Positions 45,425 to 52,748 of a stretch of 62,879 nt of DNA are shown here, one piece after another (position 1 is the stretch's first letter; the number at the start of each line of letters is the position of its first letter). A program made the translations under genes and the position numbers. The notes under the pieces were generated by a model that was not told the origin of the DNA, did no database searches, and saw nothing but the letters and a program-made list of their open reading frames with translations. The stretch comes from an uncultured Gammaproteobacteria bacterium (GTDB taxonomy: Bacteria > Pseudomonadota > Gammaproteobacteria > CAKMZV01), in NCBI GenBank assembly GCA_929200535.1, contig CAKMZV010000008.1, positions 1 to 62,879 of the forward strand, in the 5' to 3' direction.

Positions 45425-45652
45425 ATGAAAAATAAACTTCTGCTTTCAGGGTTGTTTTTTATGTTGATTCGTGTTGTTTTCGGATTTATAGAAAATACGT
45501 TTTATCAATATATCGATGAAGATGGTTTGCTCCATGAAAGTTTTTTTATGCCCTTGGGATTCATATTTGTAGCAATTGGGTTATTGCTTATATTTGTTTT
45601 TTCAGCAATGAAATTAGCTAACTTTGCTCGCAAAAAATCCCATGAAAGATAA
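45425..45652 (+). CDS. Small two-helix membrane protein, unknown
   Basis: A 75-residue protein with hydrophobic segments at about 4-20 and 37-60 (LGFIFVAIGLLLIFVFSAM) and a basic tail (FARKKSHER). No family is recognised. It starts within 13 bp of the attC-arm remnant and lacks its own clear ribosome-binding site, so expression is uncertain. The repeated tail GGGCTTAATAAAATAGTTAG follows at 45690. Confidence 0.5.
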   Translation: MKNKLLLSGLFFMLIRVVFGFIENTFYQYIDEDGLLHESFFMPLGFIFVAIGLLLIFVFSAMKLANFARKKSHER

Positions 45653-45731
45653 CAATTGAGACATTGAGAAGAAAAATACTACTATGTTAAAATTGAGGGC
45701 TTAATAAAATAGTTAGGCTAAGAATCAGATA

Positions 45732-46148
45732 ATGGAAACGGAAATTAAGCAATGGATCACATTCATCGAGAGCATATTAGTTCTTAAAATTGAACCTATC
45801 GAGTTCGAGTGCGTTGTAGATCGAAAGCACACCCATAAATTCAAATCTGGTAAATGGCATATCTACTCTTTTTGGCTTTGTGAAAACAATAAAGCTCTAA
45901 AAATTGGTGTGGCAGGACCCAATAGTGCTGCTAGGTTCGATAGCCAACATTACAATGAGAATTCTTCTAATTCAAATCTAGCTAAATCACTTCTAAAAGA
46001 AAAGATGTGTAGTGATGAAGATGCAAAATCCTGGATTAGAAGCAACACCTATAGAATAAATATTGTTTTTGACAATTTTAGCAAGCCACTAGCACACGCA
46101 CTGGAGGCTCATTTGCATGTTTTGTTTGAGCCATATTTTGAAAAATAA
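45732..46148 (+). CDS. GIY-YIG-like nuclease family protein
   Basis: A 138-residue protein. GKWHIYSFWLCENNKALKIGVAGPNSAARFDSQHY (about residues 37-71) has the beta-strand, ALKIG and R of a GIY-YIG-like fold, and LAHALEAHLHVLFEPYFE provides the conserved late Glu. The canonical GIY and YIG tyrosines are changed (HIYSF, LKIG), so catalysis is uncertain. The same kind of protein is often found in integrons and mobile DNA. The stop abuts a half attC at 46149. Confidence 0.65.
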   Translation: METEIKQWITFIESILVLKIEPIEFECVVDRKHTHKFKSGKWHIYSFWLCENNKALKIGVAGPNSAARFDSQHYNENSSNSNLAKSLLKEKMCSDEDAKSWIRSNTYRINIVFDNFSKPLAHALEAHLHVLFEPYFEK

Positions 46149-46168
46149 GCCTAACAAAAACAAACAAG
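46149..46168 (+). other. attC left core only
   Basis: GCCTAAC then AAAAACAAACAAG; no arm or right core. A degenerate copy of the TTCCCACGCAGGAGCGTGGGAA hairpin lies at 46226-46248. This marks where non-cassette genes interrupt the array. Confidence 0.5.
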
Positions 46169-46280
46169 ATGCCCAGCCATAAAGTGCTGTTCTGGGACAT
46201 ACTGAAAAGCTACCTTATTGCTTATTCCCACACAGAAGCATGGGAACAAGCTATTGTGATATGAAGAATAGAAACAAACA

Positions 46281-47243
46281 ATGATACATACTAAACTAAC
46301 AGAACGTTTTTCACTTAAACATCCGATTATTTCAGCCCCTATGGCTTTTGCTGCGACGGGGAAACTTGCGTCTGCTGTGTCGGATGCTGGTGGTTTGGGT
46401 TTGATTGGTGGGGGTTATGGAAATTTGGAATGGATAAAACAACAGTTTTCTATGGTTGATCCCTCTCAAGTTGGTTGTGGGCTTATTACTTGGAAAATAG
46501 AGGATAATCTTGGAGTTTTAGAAGAGGTATTAAATTTAAAGCCTCGTGCGTTCTTTTTATCGTTTGGAAATCCTAAGGTTTATGCCAAGCAAATTAAAGA
46601 TAGCAATATCCCTCTGATTTGTCAGGTACAAACGTTAGAAGATGCTCGCAATGCCTTAGCGTGTGGTGCAGATATTATCGTTGCCCAAGGTTGTGAGGCA
46701 GGAGGGCATGGTGAGAAACGTTCTACCTTAACTTTGGTGCCTGAAGTTGCCGATTTAATTGCGAACCAATATCCACAAGTGCTACTTTGTGCCGCTGGAG
46801 GCATTGCGGATGGCAGAGGACTTGCGGCGGCTTTGATGTTGGGGGCAGATGGAGTGGTAATAGGTTCACGCTTTTGGGCATCAAAAGAAGCAAATGTTTT
46901 TCCGGATATGCATAATGCGGCAGTAGCCTCTACGGGTGATAATACAATACGCACCAAAGTTATGGATATTGTGCGTCATATTGACTGGCCAGAGCGTTAT
47001 ACTGCGAGAGTATTAAAAAATGATTTTACCGATCGTTGGCATAATAATTTAGAACAGCTTATTGAGAACTCTGAAGTAGAAGCCCAGAAATGGCAACAAG
47101 CATGGGAAATAGGCGATCCTAAAAAAAGTAATACATTTGTTGGTGAGGCGGCTGGGATAATCAATGAAATTTGCAGTGTGGACACAATAATACATAATAT
47201 CAGCAATCAAGCAGAAAAATTACTTGGGCGACAATGGGAGTAG
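46281..47243 (+). CDS. Nitronate monooxygenase/2-nitropropane dioxygenase-like flavoprotein
   Basis: A 320-residue FMN TIM-barrel enzyme. HPIISAPMAFAATGKLASAVSDAGGLGLIGGG at the start, then VAQGCEAGGHGEKR (catalytic His and phosphate loop), LLCAAGGIADGRGLAAALMLGADGVVIGSRF (FMN-phosphate site) are the NMO/NPD signature. It oxidises alkyl nitronates such as propionate-3-nitronate, or acts as an enoyl reductase in relatives. It is not flanked by proper attC sites, so it probably belongs to a non-integron insert. ogt follows 48 bp later. Confidence 0.85.
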   Translation: MIHTKLTERFSLKHPIISAPMAFAATGKLASAVSDAGGLGLIGGGYGNLEWIKQQFSMVDPSQVGCGLITWKIEDNLGVLEEVLNLKPRAFFLSFGNPKVYAKQIKDSNIPLICQVQTLEDARNALACGADIIVAQGCEAGGHGEKRSTLTLVPEVADLIANQYPQVLLCAAGGIADGRGLAAALMLGADGVVIGSRFWASKEANVFPDMHNAAVASTGDNTIRTKVMDIVRHIDWPERYTARVLKNDFTDRWHNNLEQLIENSEVEAQKWQQAWEIGDPKKSNTFVGEAAGIINEICSVDTIIHNISNQAEKLLGRQWE

Positions 47244-47291
47244 TGATTTTTTCTTTATGTTCAAATTTGGGTAAATTGGAGGATATATAAA

Positions 47292-47801
47292 ATGAATCAA
47301 ATCAATATACAGTATTACAAAACTAAAATTGGGGAAATGATATTGGGTTCTTTTGAGGGCTCTCTTTGTTTGCTTGATTTCCGATATAGAAGGATGAGGG
47401 CAACGGTTGATAATAGAATTAAAAACGGTCTCAAAGCTAAATTTGTGGAACGAGAGGATGAGCTTTTGACAAAAACACGAACTCAACTTGATGAATATCT
47501 TAGCGGAAATAGAAGAGATTTTGATATTCCTTTATTAATGGTGGGAACCGATTTTCAAAAAAGTGTTTGGGAAGCACTAAGAAAAGTTCCCTATGGTTCT
47601 ACTTCAACCTATTTGCAATTAGCCAAAGATATCGATAATGAGAAGGCAGTTCGTGCCGTTGCCAATGCCAATGGAGCAAACTCTATGAGTGTCGTCATTC
47701 CTTGCCATCGTATTATTGGCAGTGATGGAGAACTTGTTGGTTATGGTGGCGGTTTACCAATAAAAAAACGCTTGTTAACGATAGAGACTGGAAAAAGTTG
47801 A
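47292..47801 (+). CDS. ogt: Methylated-DNA-protein-cysteine methyltransferase
   Basis: A 169-residue suicide repair enzyme that removes methyl groups from O6-methylguanine. The active-site Cys is in SVVIPCHRIIG (about residue 137), with the helix-turn-helix RAVANANGANSMS before it and the GYGGGLPIKKRLLTIE tail. The N-terminal domain (YKTKIGEMILGSFEGSLCLLDF) is complete. A partial copy of its 3' end with downstream flank is found at 48705-48900. Confidence 0.92.
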   Translation: MNQINIQYYKTKIGEMILGSFEGSLCLLDFRYRRMRATVDNRIKNGLKAKFVEREDELLTKTRTQLDEYLSGNRRDFDIPLLMVGTDFQKSVWEALRKVPYGSTSTYLQLAKDIDNEKAVRAVANANGANSMSVVIPCHRIIGSDGELVGYGGGLPIKKRLLTIETGKS

Positions 47802-48065
47802 ATTCAACGAGAGCTGGGTACTTTAACCTTTGGACAATAAAAAAATCAATCTTCACGAGATTGGCAGAAGTTAAAAATCATTTTATATGTCTGTATCCTC
47901 TAAGCCCCTGAATAATTATAGGAAATAAAATCAAAAATCAAGAATATTAAATAGAATACAAGATCAACAATCAAAAGAAATTTAAATACAAATGTTATTA
48001 CGGTATACTAGAGTGTTTAATAAATAGTTATGCAGGATAGCGGAAGAGATATATGTTGAAAAAAA
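47802..48065 (+). other. Gene-free stretch between ogt and the toxin gene
   Basis: 264 bp. The first 85 bp (GAATTCAACGAGAGCTGGGT onward) are duplicated at 48815-48900. A diverged leader repeat with TATACT at 48004 and GTGTTTAATAAATAGTTATG just after may drive the downstream toxin-antitoxin pair. No open frame is credible. Confidence 0.5.
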
Positions 48066-48317
48066 GTGTACGAAATTGAATTAATGCCAAAGGCAATAAA
48101 AGACTTGAATGGATTACAAAAGTTAGAGGCTAAAAAAATCATCAAAAAAATTCAAAAACTTGAAAATGGATTGATTGGTGATATTAAGAAACTCACAAAT
48201 TTCACTCCTGAATACAGGCTACGAACTGGAAATTATCGGGTGCTTTTTGAGATAGAAGAACAGAAAATTATAATTTATCGTATAAGACATCGAAAAAAAA
48301 TATATATACAGAGGTAA
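48066..48317 (+). CDS. RelE/ParE-family toxin
   Basis: An 83-residue protein starting with GTG at 48066. YEIELMPKAIKDLNGLQKLEAKKIIKKIQKLE, then IKKLTNFTPEYRLRTGNYRVLFEIEEQKIIIYRIRHRKKIY, is a complete RelE-type fold with the YRLRxGxYRVLF motif and the C-terminal RHRKKIY. Such toxins cleave mRNA in the ribosome. The antitoxin gene lies 4 bp downstream, i.e. toxin first, as in higBA-like order. It is intact, unlike the relative at 31282. Confidence 0.82.
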   Translation: MYEIELMPKAIKDLNGLQKLEAKKIIKKIQKLENGLIGDIKKLTNFTPEYRLRTGNYRVLFEIEEQKIIIYRIRHRKKIYIQR

Positions 48318-48321
48318 TTCT

Positions 48322-48516
48322 ATGAATTTACATCCACAACTTATTGAAAAATTTGGCAAAAAAGAATTTGTTGTACTCCCTTTTGAAGAATACCAAGCAT
48401 TAGTAGCTCTAATGGAAGAATATGAAGATTTGAAGGATCTAAGGGAAGCGAAAAAGGACGAAAGAGGTGAGAAAAGTATTCCACTTAAAAAAGTGGTTAC
48501 CGATCTTGGAATATAA
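48322..48516 (+). CDS. Antitoxin of the RelE-like toxin
   Basis: A 64-residue acidic protein: MNLHPQLIEKFGKKEFVVLPFEEYQALVALMEEYEDLKDLREAKKDERGEK shows the Phd/YefM-like start and toxin-binding helix. It shares layout with the antitoxin at 31083 but little identity. It ends 7 bp before an attC; toxin-antitoxin cassettes are known to stabilise large integrons. Confidence 0.78.
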   Translation: MNLHPQLIEKFGKKEFVVLPFEEYQALVALMEEYEDLKDLREAKKDERGEKSIPLKKVVTDLGI

Positions 48517-48523
48517 AAATAAC

Positions 48524-48626
48524 GCATAACAAGGTACTCCAGCGGACGGCTATCCTATCCTTCAACAGGCTCAGGAACCTTCGACAGGCTCAGGAACCAC
48601 GCCGCCGCTGAGTTTGGGCGTTAACA
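48524..48626 (+). other. attC site with repeat inserted in its loop
   Basis: GCATAAC core, CACTCCAGCGGACGG-type arm, then two tandem copies of CCTTC[AG]ACAGGCTCAGGAA in the apical loop, GCCGCCGCTGAGTTTGGG arm and GTTAACA core. Confidence 0.85.
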
Positions 48627-48631
48627 GTTAA

Positions 48632-48698
48632 GAGGACAGACTACTTTTTATTTATAGTAAAAAACGGAGGTATCCCTTAAAAAGTACCTTTTGTCTCC
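48632..48698. repeat. REP/MITE-like inverted repeat, short variant
   Basis: GAGGACAGACTACTTTTTAT and AAAAAGTACCTTTTGTCTCC are inverted around about 27 bp. Related to the elements at 23736 and 28911. Confidence 0.55.
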
Positions 48699-48704
48699 TT
48701 AAAT

Positions 48705-48900
48705 TCTAATCATTCCTTGCCATCGTATTATTGGAAACAATGGGGAGTTAGTTGGTTATAGTGGTGGCTTGCCCGTAAAAAAACGCTTGTTAAAGTTGGA
48801 GGGTGGAAAAAACTCAATTCAAAGAGAGCTGGGTACTTTAACCTTTGGATAATAATAAAATCAATCGCCACGAGATTGGCATAAGTTAAAAATCATTTTA
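48705..48900 (+). pseudogene. Duplicated 3' fragment of ogt with flank
   Basis: ATCATTCCTTGCCATCGTAT onward repeats 47695-47885, covering the CHRII active-site region, the ogt end and about 85 bp of downstream DNA, with scattered differences and stops. It lacks the first 135 codons, so it is not a gene. Confidence 0.85.
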
Positions 48901-48956
48901 ATGAAGAAAAAGATGGTTTTAGCAAAAAGGACAGTAACTAAAATAAAGAAAAAAAT

Positions 48957-49205
48957 ATGCCTGAAATAGCAAGGTTTTATGGAATCGTAATAAAATTGTT
49001 CTTTGGCGATCATCCGCCACCCCATTTCCATGTTGTCTATGGTGAACATGTTGGGCTGTTCAATATTGATACGCTTGAAATGATTGAAGGAGATTTACCA
49101 AATAGAGCAAAAAAATTGGTTATTGAATGGGCAATGATTCATAAAGACGAAATGAAAAATATGTGGGATGCTCAAGAATTTCATAAACTGCCACCATTGG
49201 AGTAA
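48957..49205 (+). CDS. DUF4160 protein
   Basis: An 82-residue protein: MPEIARFYGIVIKLFFGDHPPPHFHVVYGEHVGLFNIDTLEMIEGDLP is the DUF4160 signature with its HxPPHFH motif. Such genes are usually paired with DUF2442 genes, as here, 3 bp downstream. They behave like small toxin-antitoxin-type modules in genomic context, without proven activity. The His-rich loop suggests a metal site or nuclease-like function. Confidence 0.85.
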   Translation: MPEIARFYGIVIKLFFGDHPPPHFHVVYGEHVGLFNIDTLEMIEGDLPNRAKKLVIEWAMIHKDEMKNMWDAQEFHKLPPLE

Positions 49206-49208
49206 GCA

Positions 49209-49457
49209 ATGAATTATCCAAAAATAAATAATGTCCAAGCCATTGACGAACGAACATTGAAAGTTGAATTTGATAATCAGCAAGTTAAAAAATACGATAT
49301 TACGCCTTTGCTAAACAGAGAAATGTTCCAACCCTTAAAAAATCCTGCGTTATTCAAATCTGTACAAGTCGAGAAAGGAGGATATGCTGTTTCATGGAGC
49401 AAAGAGATAGATATAAGCGAATATGAATTGTGGTGTAATGGTGAGCCAGTAACATAA
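49209..49457 (+). CDS. DUF2442 protein
   Basis: An 82-residue partner of the DUF4160 gene: KINNVQAIDERTLKVEFDNQQVKKYDITPLLNREMFQPLKNPALFKSVQVEKGGYAVSWS is the DUF2442 pattern. Some DUF2442 proteins resemble NE0471-type DNA-binding folds and may act as antitoxins or repressors. Co-transcribed with the upstream gene (3-bp gap). The stop lies inside the attC at 49452. Confidence 0.85.
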   Translation: MNYPKINNVQAIDERTLKVEFDNQQVKKYDITPLLNREMFQPLKNPALFKSVQVEKGGYAVSWSKEIDISEYELWCNGEPVT

Positions 49458-49530
49458 CAAGGCACTCCAGCGGACGACTATTCTTCGACAGACTCAGGAA
49501 CCACACCGCCGCTGAGTTTGATCGTTAGGC
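49452..49530 (+). other. attC site with repeat in its loop
   Basis: ACATAAC core, GGCACTCCAGCGGACG arm, loop containing CTTCGACAGACTCAGGAACC, ACCGCCGCTGAGTTTG arm and GTTAGGC core. Confidence 0.88.
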
Positions 49531-49546
49531 AAATGAGAAGAAAATC

Positions 49547-50011
49547 ATGAATTTAAATCAATATAAAGCTAAGTCAGGTTATTTTATCCCAGTTTGGACA
49601 ATTGAAATTCAAACACCTATAGAAGATGTTGATAAAATTCTGGATGCCGTGATGGAAGTTTATCCTCTTAGCTATGGCAGATATAAAAGGAATGCCAGTA
49701 TATCGGCTCAAGGAATGGAAACCTCACAACCAGAGGAAGGGTCAACAACCACTAGACATGTAAAAGGATATAAGGCTGGCAATACTGAAACGTATCCAAT
49801 GGTCGAGCTGAAAATTTCAATTGAACGGGATATGGCAATTTTGGAAAAAGTTATGGATGCCATTCACTATGTTCACCATTACGAGGAACCGGTAATATTT
49901 TTGCGCGAAGATTGGGCAAGTAGGGCTGCCTACAATCCAGATAGTGAGAATCCGAATAGATGGTGGAATAATGGAAGAGGTATGCCGAATAAAATTGAAA
50001 AAATTACATAG
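49547..50011 (+). CDS. Cassette protein of unknown function, ferredoxin-like fold possible
   Basis: A 154-residue protein. SGYFIPVWTIEIQTPIEDVDKILDAVMEVYPLSYGRYKRNAS and, near the end, VHHYEEPVIFLREDWASRA give alternating strand-helix elements like CutA1/YqfO-type small folds; this is only a structural impression. It has typical cassette placement: ATG 17 bp after the attC, with GAGAAGAAAATC upstream, stop 7 bp before the next attC. Confidence 0.62.
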   Translation: MNLNQYKAKSGYFIPVWTIEIQTPIEDVDKILDAVMEVYPLSYGRYKRNASISAQGMETSQPEEGSTTTRHVKGYKAGNTETYPMVELKISIERDMAILEKVMDAIHYVHHYEEPVIFLREDWASRAAYNPDSENPNRWWNNGRGMPNKIEKIT

Positions 50012-50017
50012 TAATTT

Positions 50018-50096
50018 GTCTAACAAAACACTCCAGCTGACTGCTATCCTTCAACAGGCTCAGGAACCACGCCACCGTTGAGTTTGGGCGTTAGCA
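50018..50096 (+). other. attC site with repeat in its loop
   Basis: GTCTAAC core, CACTCCAGCTGACTGC arm, loop with CCTTCAACAGGCTCAGGAACC, ACGCCACCGTTGAGTTTGGG arm and GTTAGCA core. Confidence 0.85.
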
Positions 50097-50129
50097 GCTC
50101 AACATGACCAAAGTTGTTCCGATACTCAC

Positions 50130-51332
50130 ATGTTACAAAGGGTAAGACTTAGAAATACTATGAGCGGTTCGTTCGATATACAGAGGCACTATCAGGATTC
50201 GCTCGACAATGTCGATCAGGCGATAGGTGACTTCGCTGAGATTTACGAGGAAGCTTCAAGCGATAAGCGGATTCGTATTCGCCTGTCTCGTATAATCACC
50301 GAGATGCGTAAGCACCTCAACCACATCATGTCTTTTCTGGATCGCACAGACCAAGCCCATGCAAACTTTTCCAAAGGCGAACGTACTGGGTTCAACGCCC
50401 ATGACATAAAGCCACATGGCAGGGCCACTGACAAATACAACGCAAAGCAGATTGCATTCCTTGATCATCTCTACGAGGAGACCAAGACCACCGTTTCGTC
50501 CAGCGACGAAGAAATCTGTGATGCGTTGAGCATTCGTACTCAGCACGTCGATGTGGCCAAATCCCTGTTGGGAAACGCCAAAAGAATAGAACTGACGAAC
50601 ACAGACAATGGACGCATCATTGTTCGCTATAGTCCTTTCGATCAGCTTACACTTCCCAAGTCAAGAAAGCTATCAGGGGCCAAGAAGGCAGGGCTGCTGG
50701 GTTACCTTGAGCAGCATGTGGGTGAGCTGAAAGTCTATCTGGTTGATGTGGTTACTAACGCCAGAAACACCGAGGAACATGACACGCCAATCGAAGTAAC
50801 GATTGATCAAGTGCCTTACCTGCATGTCTCCACCACAGATGAACTTATTTGGCTCCTGCGTGTCGAAGCTGGTGGCACTATATCGCTCAGTGACTCATTG
50901 CTATATTTGGACCCTGCACCATCCGCTAATAGCTACCCAGCATACATCAAAAGTGTTCTCAAGTTTGGCGATGGCCGAGCAGGGAATGCTCATGGTGACA
51001 AGGAGCGATCACTGCCTGATGACCGTGTTAGGATCAATAGCAAAGGGTCGCTTTTTTTAGGTAACACAGCCATCGCAAGCGATGTTGTCTCTGGTCTGCT
51101 CGTAAGCCCTGACGCACTCATTGCAGCTACAAACGTTCATGTCATCATGGGGAATGAAGACATCCTCATTAAAGATGCTCAGAACACTGATGAGTTCCTT
51201 GCTGAACTGAATCCAAAGTCTGTGACGCTATATCGACTGACCATTGCAGGTATGGACGCTGAGGACATCTTGAATCACAGCAAATTCATACTTAAGGTGA
51301 GCAAGGCTTTTATGGACACCCTTCCCGAATAA
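50130..51332 (+). CDS. 400-residue cassette protein of unknown function, foreign base composition
   Basis: The protein is not recognised. Residues about 10-80 look helical and charged (FDIQRHYQDSLDNVDQAIGDF); a KYNAKQIAFLDHLYEETK segment could precede a small winged-helix-like unit; the C-terminal half is mixed alpha/beta. There is no signal peptide or membrane helix. GC content is clearly higher than in the neighbours (many GCC, GAC, CTG and ATC codons), marking a recent arrival from another lineage. The start is uncertain: ATG 50130 or ATG 50160. It is followed by an attC at 51456 after 120 bp without a gene. Confidence 0.7.
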   Translation: MLQRVRLRNTMSGSFDIQRHYQDSLDNVDQAIGDFAEIYEEASSDKRIRIRLSRIITEMRKHLNHIMSFLDRTDQAHANFSKGERTGFNAHDIKPHGRATDKYNAKQIAFLDHLYEETKTTVSSSDEEICDALSIRTQHVDVAKSLLGNAKRIELTNTDNGRIIVRYSPFDQLTLPKSRKLSGAKKAGLLGYLEQHVGELKVYLVDVVTNARNTEEHDTPIEVTIDQVPYLHVSTTDELIWLLRVEAGGTISLSDSLLYLDPAPSANSYPAYIKSVLKFGDGRAGNAHGDKERSLPDDRVRINSKGSLFLGNTAIASDVVSGLLVSPDALIAATNVHVIMGNEDILIKDAQNTDEFLAELNPKSVTLYRLTIAGMDAEDILNHSKFILKVSKAFMDTLPE

Positions 51333-51455
51333 GAATCTACATGATTGATGATGTTGATGTTCATGATTTCAGATTTTTCTGGTGCCCATTAGCGGAACTG
51401 CCAGCATGAGAATGGCATGAAATCTTCCATCGACATAGACACTTGCAGCAAAGGC

Positions 51456-51511
51456 TGCTAACAAGACAATCCAGCGGACGCCTTCGGTGTCGCTGAGTTT
51501 GGTCGTTAGCG
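51456..51511 (+). other. attC site, last of the array
   Basis: GCTAAC core (with preceding T), AATCCAGCGGACGC arm, short TTCG-type loop, GTGTCGCTGAGTTTGG arm and GTTAGCG core. Confidence 0.88.
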
Positions 51512-51555
51512 GCTAATTTAATTTGTTACTTTATCCTCACAGCCAAGAGTATTAT

Positions 51556-52746
51556 TTAGGTAATAATAGGTAATTCTTCTGGGGTACGCCAAGTAAGAAG
51601 TTCTGGATCTTCTTCGGTGATGGCGATGTTTTCTTCGTGTACCATTGTTTTTAGTTCTCCATTAAGGAGGAAAGTAATTGATGGTTCGATAGTCACTACC
51701 ATTCCAGATTCTAATTTGCTATTATCGTCATTCGTGAGGGAAAATCCTTCGGTGAGTTGCATTCCTAAGCCGTGCCCGAGGCGTCCGACACCACCTCCTT
51801 GAGTGGCACTGATTCCACTTTGTTCGATTATTTCTGCCATTGCTTGGTAGAGTGTTGTAGTGGTATTGCCTATGCGTGAGAGTGAAATTGCTTTTTCAGT
51901 GGCTTGATGGAGTATTTGGTGGGCTTTTTTGCTTATATCGGGGGCGTTTTGTACGGCGTAATTTCTATCAAAATCACAGTAGTAGCCATCGTAAATGGTG
52001 CCTGTGTCAATCATTAAAATATCTCCTGTTGTAAGCGTTCTATCGGTTGGACCGGTGATGATGCTTTGGTAGCCACCATAACCCGATGCCGCAACAAGGT
52101 AGGGGGTTTCATCAGCACCTTGGTTGATTAAATCATTACGCATTGTTTGACATATTTGCCGTTCGCTAAGATTGGGTTTAATGGTTTGGTAGAGGTTCTC
52201 AAAAGCTTGTGAAGTTATTTGACAACTACAGCGAATTTTATCAATTTCGTTGCTTGATTTTATGTTTTTGAGGCTGGTTAGTAGGGGCATTGCATCAACA
52301 ATGCTAATAGGTTTTATATTTTCTCTTAGCGTGGTAAAGTCATTGTTGGGCATTCTCAAGTGACTGGCAGCTCCAAGGGTCATTCCGAGGCGTGAGAATT
52401 TTGTGCAGTGTTTTTTTATTTGCTGGGTGAGTAGTGAAATTCCTTCATCTTCTGGGCAGGGGGATTGCCATATTTGAATATCGTCTATCCAAGTTTCTTC
52501 TAAGGCTTGTTGCCCGATAGAGGGAATAATGGCGATAGGTTTTTCATTGGCAGGCACAAGCACAAACCATGGGCGAGTTGGACTATGCCAAAATTGGCTG
52601 TGAAAGCCAGTGAAGTAGCGGAAATTAGGTTCGGTGGTGAGTAGGAGAGCATCTATTTTTGCTGCTCTCATTAGAGCTTGTGCTTTATTTACTCTTTGTT
52701 CATATTCGCTGGTGGGGAAGCCACGTGAGGGGAACTTTGGAGACAT
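51556..52746 (-). CDS. M24 metallopeptidase-family protein (Xaa-Pro dipeptidase-like)
   Basis: A 396-residue pita-bread-fold protein. The dinuclear metal ligands are visible: D247 (MIDTG), D258 (CDFD), H325 (GHGLG), E354 (IEPS) and E371 or E372 (MVHEEN). The N-terminal creatinase-like domain (residues 15-155) is complete. Relatives cleave Xaa-Pro peptides or amidino/cyclic compounds (creatine, ectoine). It is last in a three-gene operon with a diaminopropionate ammonia-lyase-like enzyme and a polyamine-type ABC ATPase, so the substrate is probably a small amide or dipeptide imported by that transporter (inference). Confidence 0.82.
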   Translation of the reverse strand: MSPKFPSRGFPTSEYEQRVNKAQALMRAAKIDALLLTTEPNFRYFTGFHSQFWHSPTRPWFVLVPANEKPIAIIPSIGQQALEETWIDDIQIWQSPCPEDEGISLLTQQIKKHCTKFSRLGMTLGAASHLRMPNNDFTTLRENIKPISIVDAMPLLTSLKNIKSSNEIDKIRCSCQITSQAFENLYQTIKPNLSERQICQTMRNDLINQGADETPYLVAASGYGGYQSIITGPTDRTLTTGDILMIDTGTIYDGYYCDFDRNYAVQNAPDISKKAHQILHQATEKAISLSRIGNTTTTLYQAMAEIIEQSGISATQGGGVGRLGHGLGMQLTEGFSLTNDDNSKLESGMVVTIEPSITFLLNGELKTMVHEENIAITEEDPELLTWRTPEELPIIT

Positions 52747-52748
52747 TG

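Noticed and set aside
51556-52746. M24 protein as a DMSP lyase (DddP is also an M24-fold enzyme)
   Set aside because: It lacks the DddP N-terminal extension and motifs as I recall them, and its operon concerns diaminopropionate and polyamine-type transport rather than DMSP.
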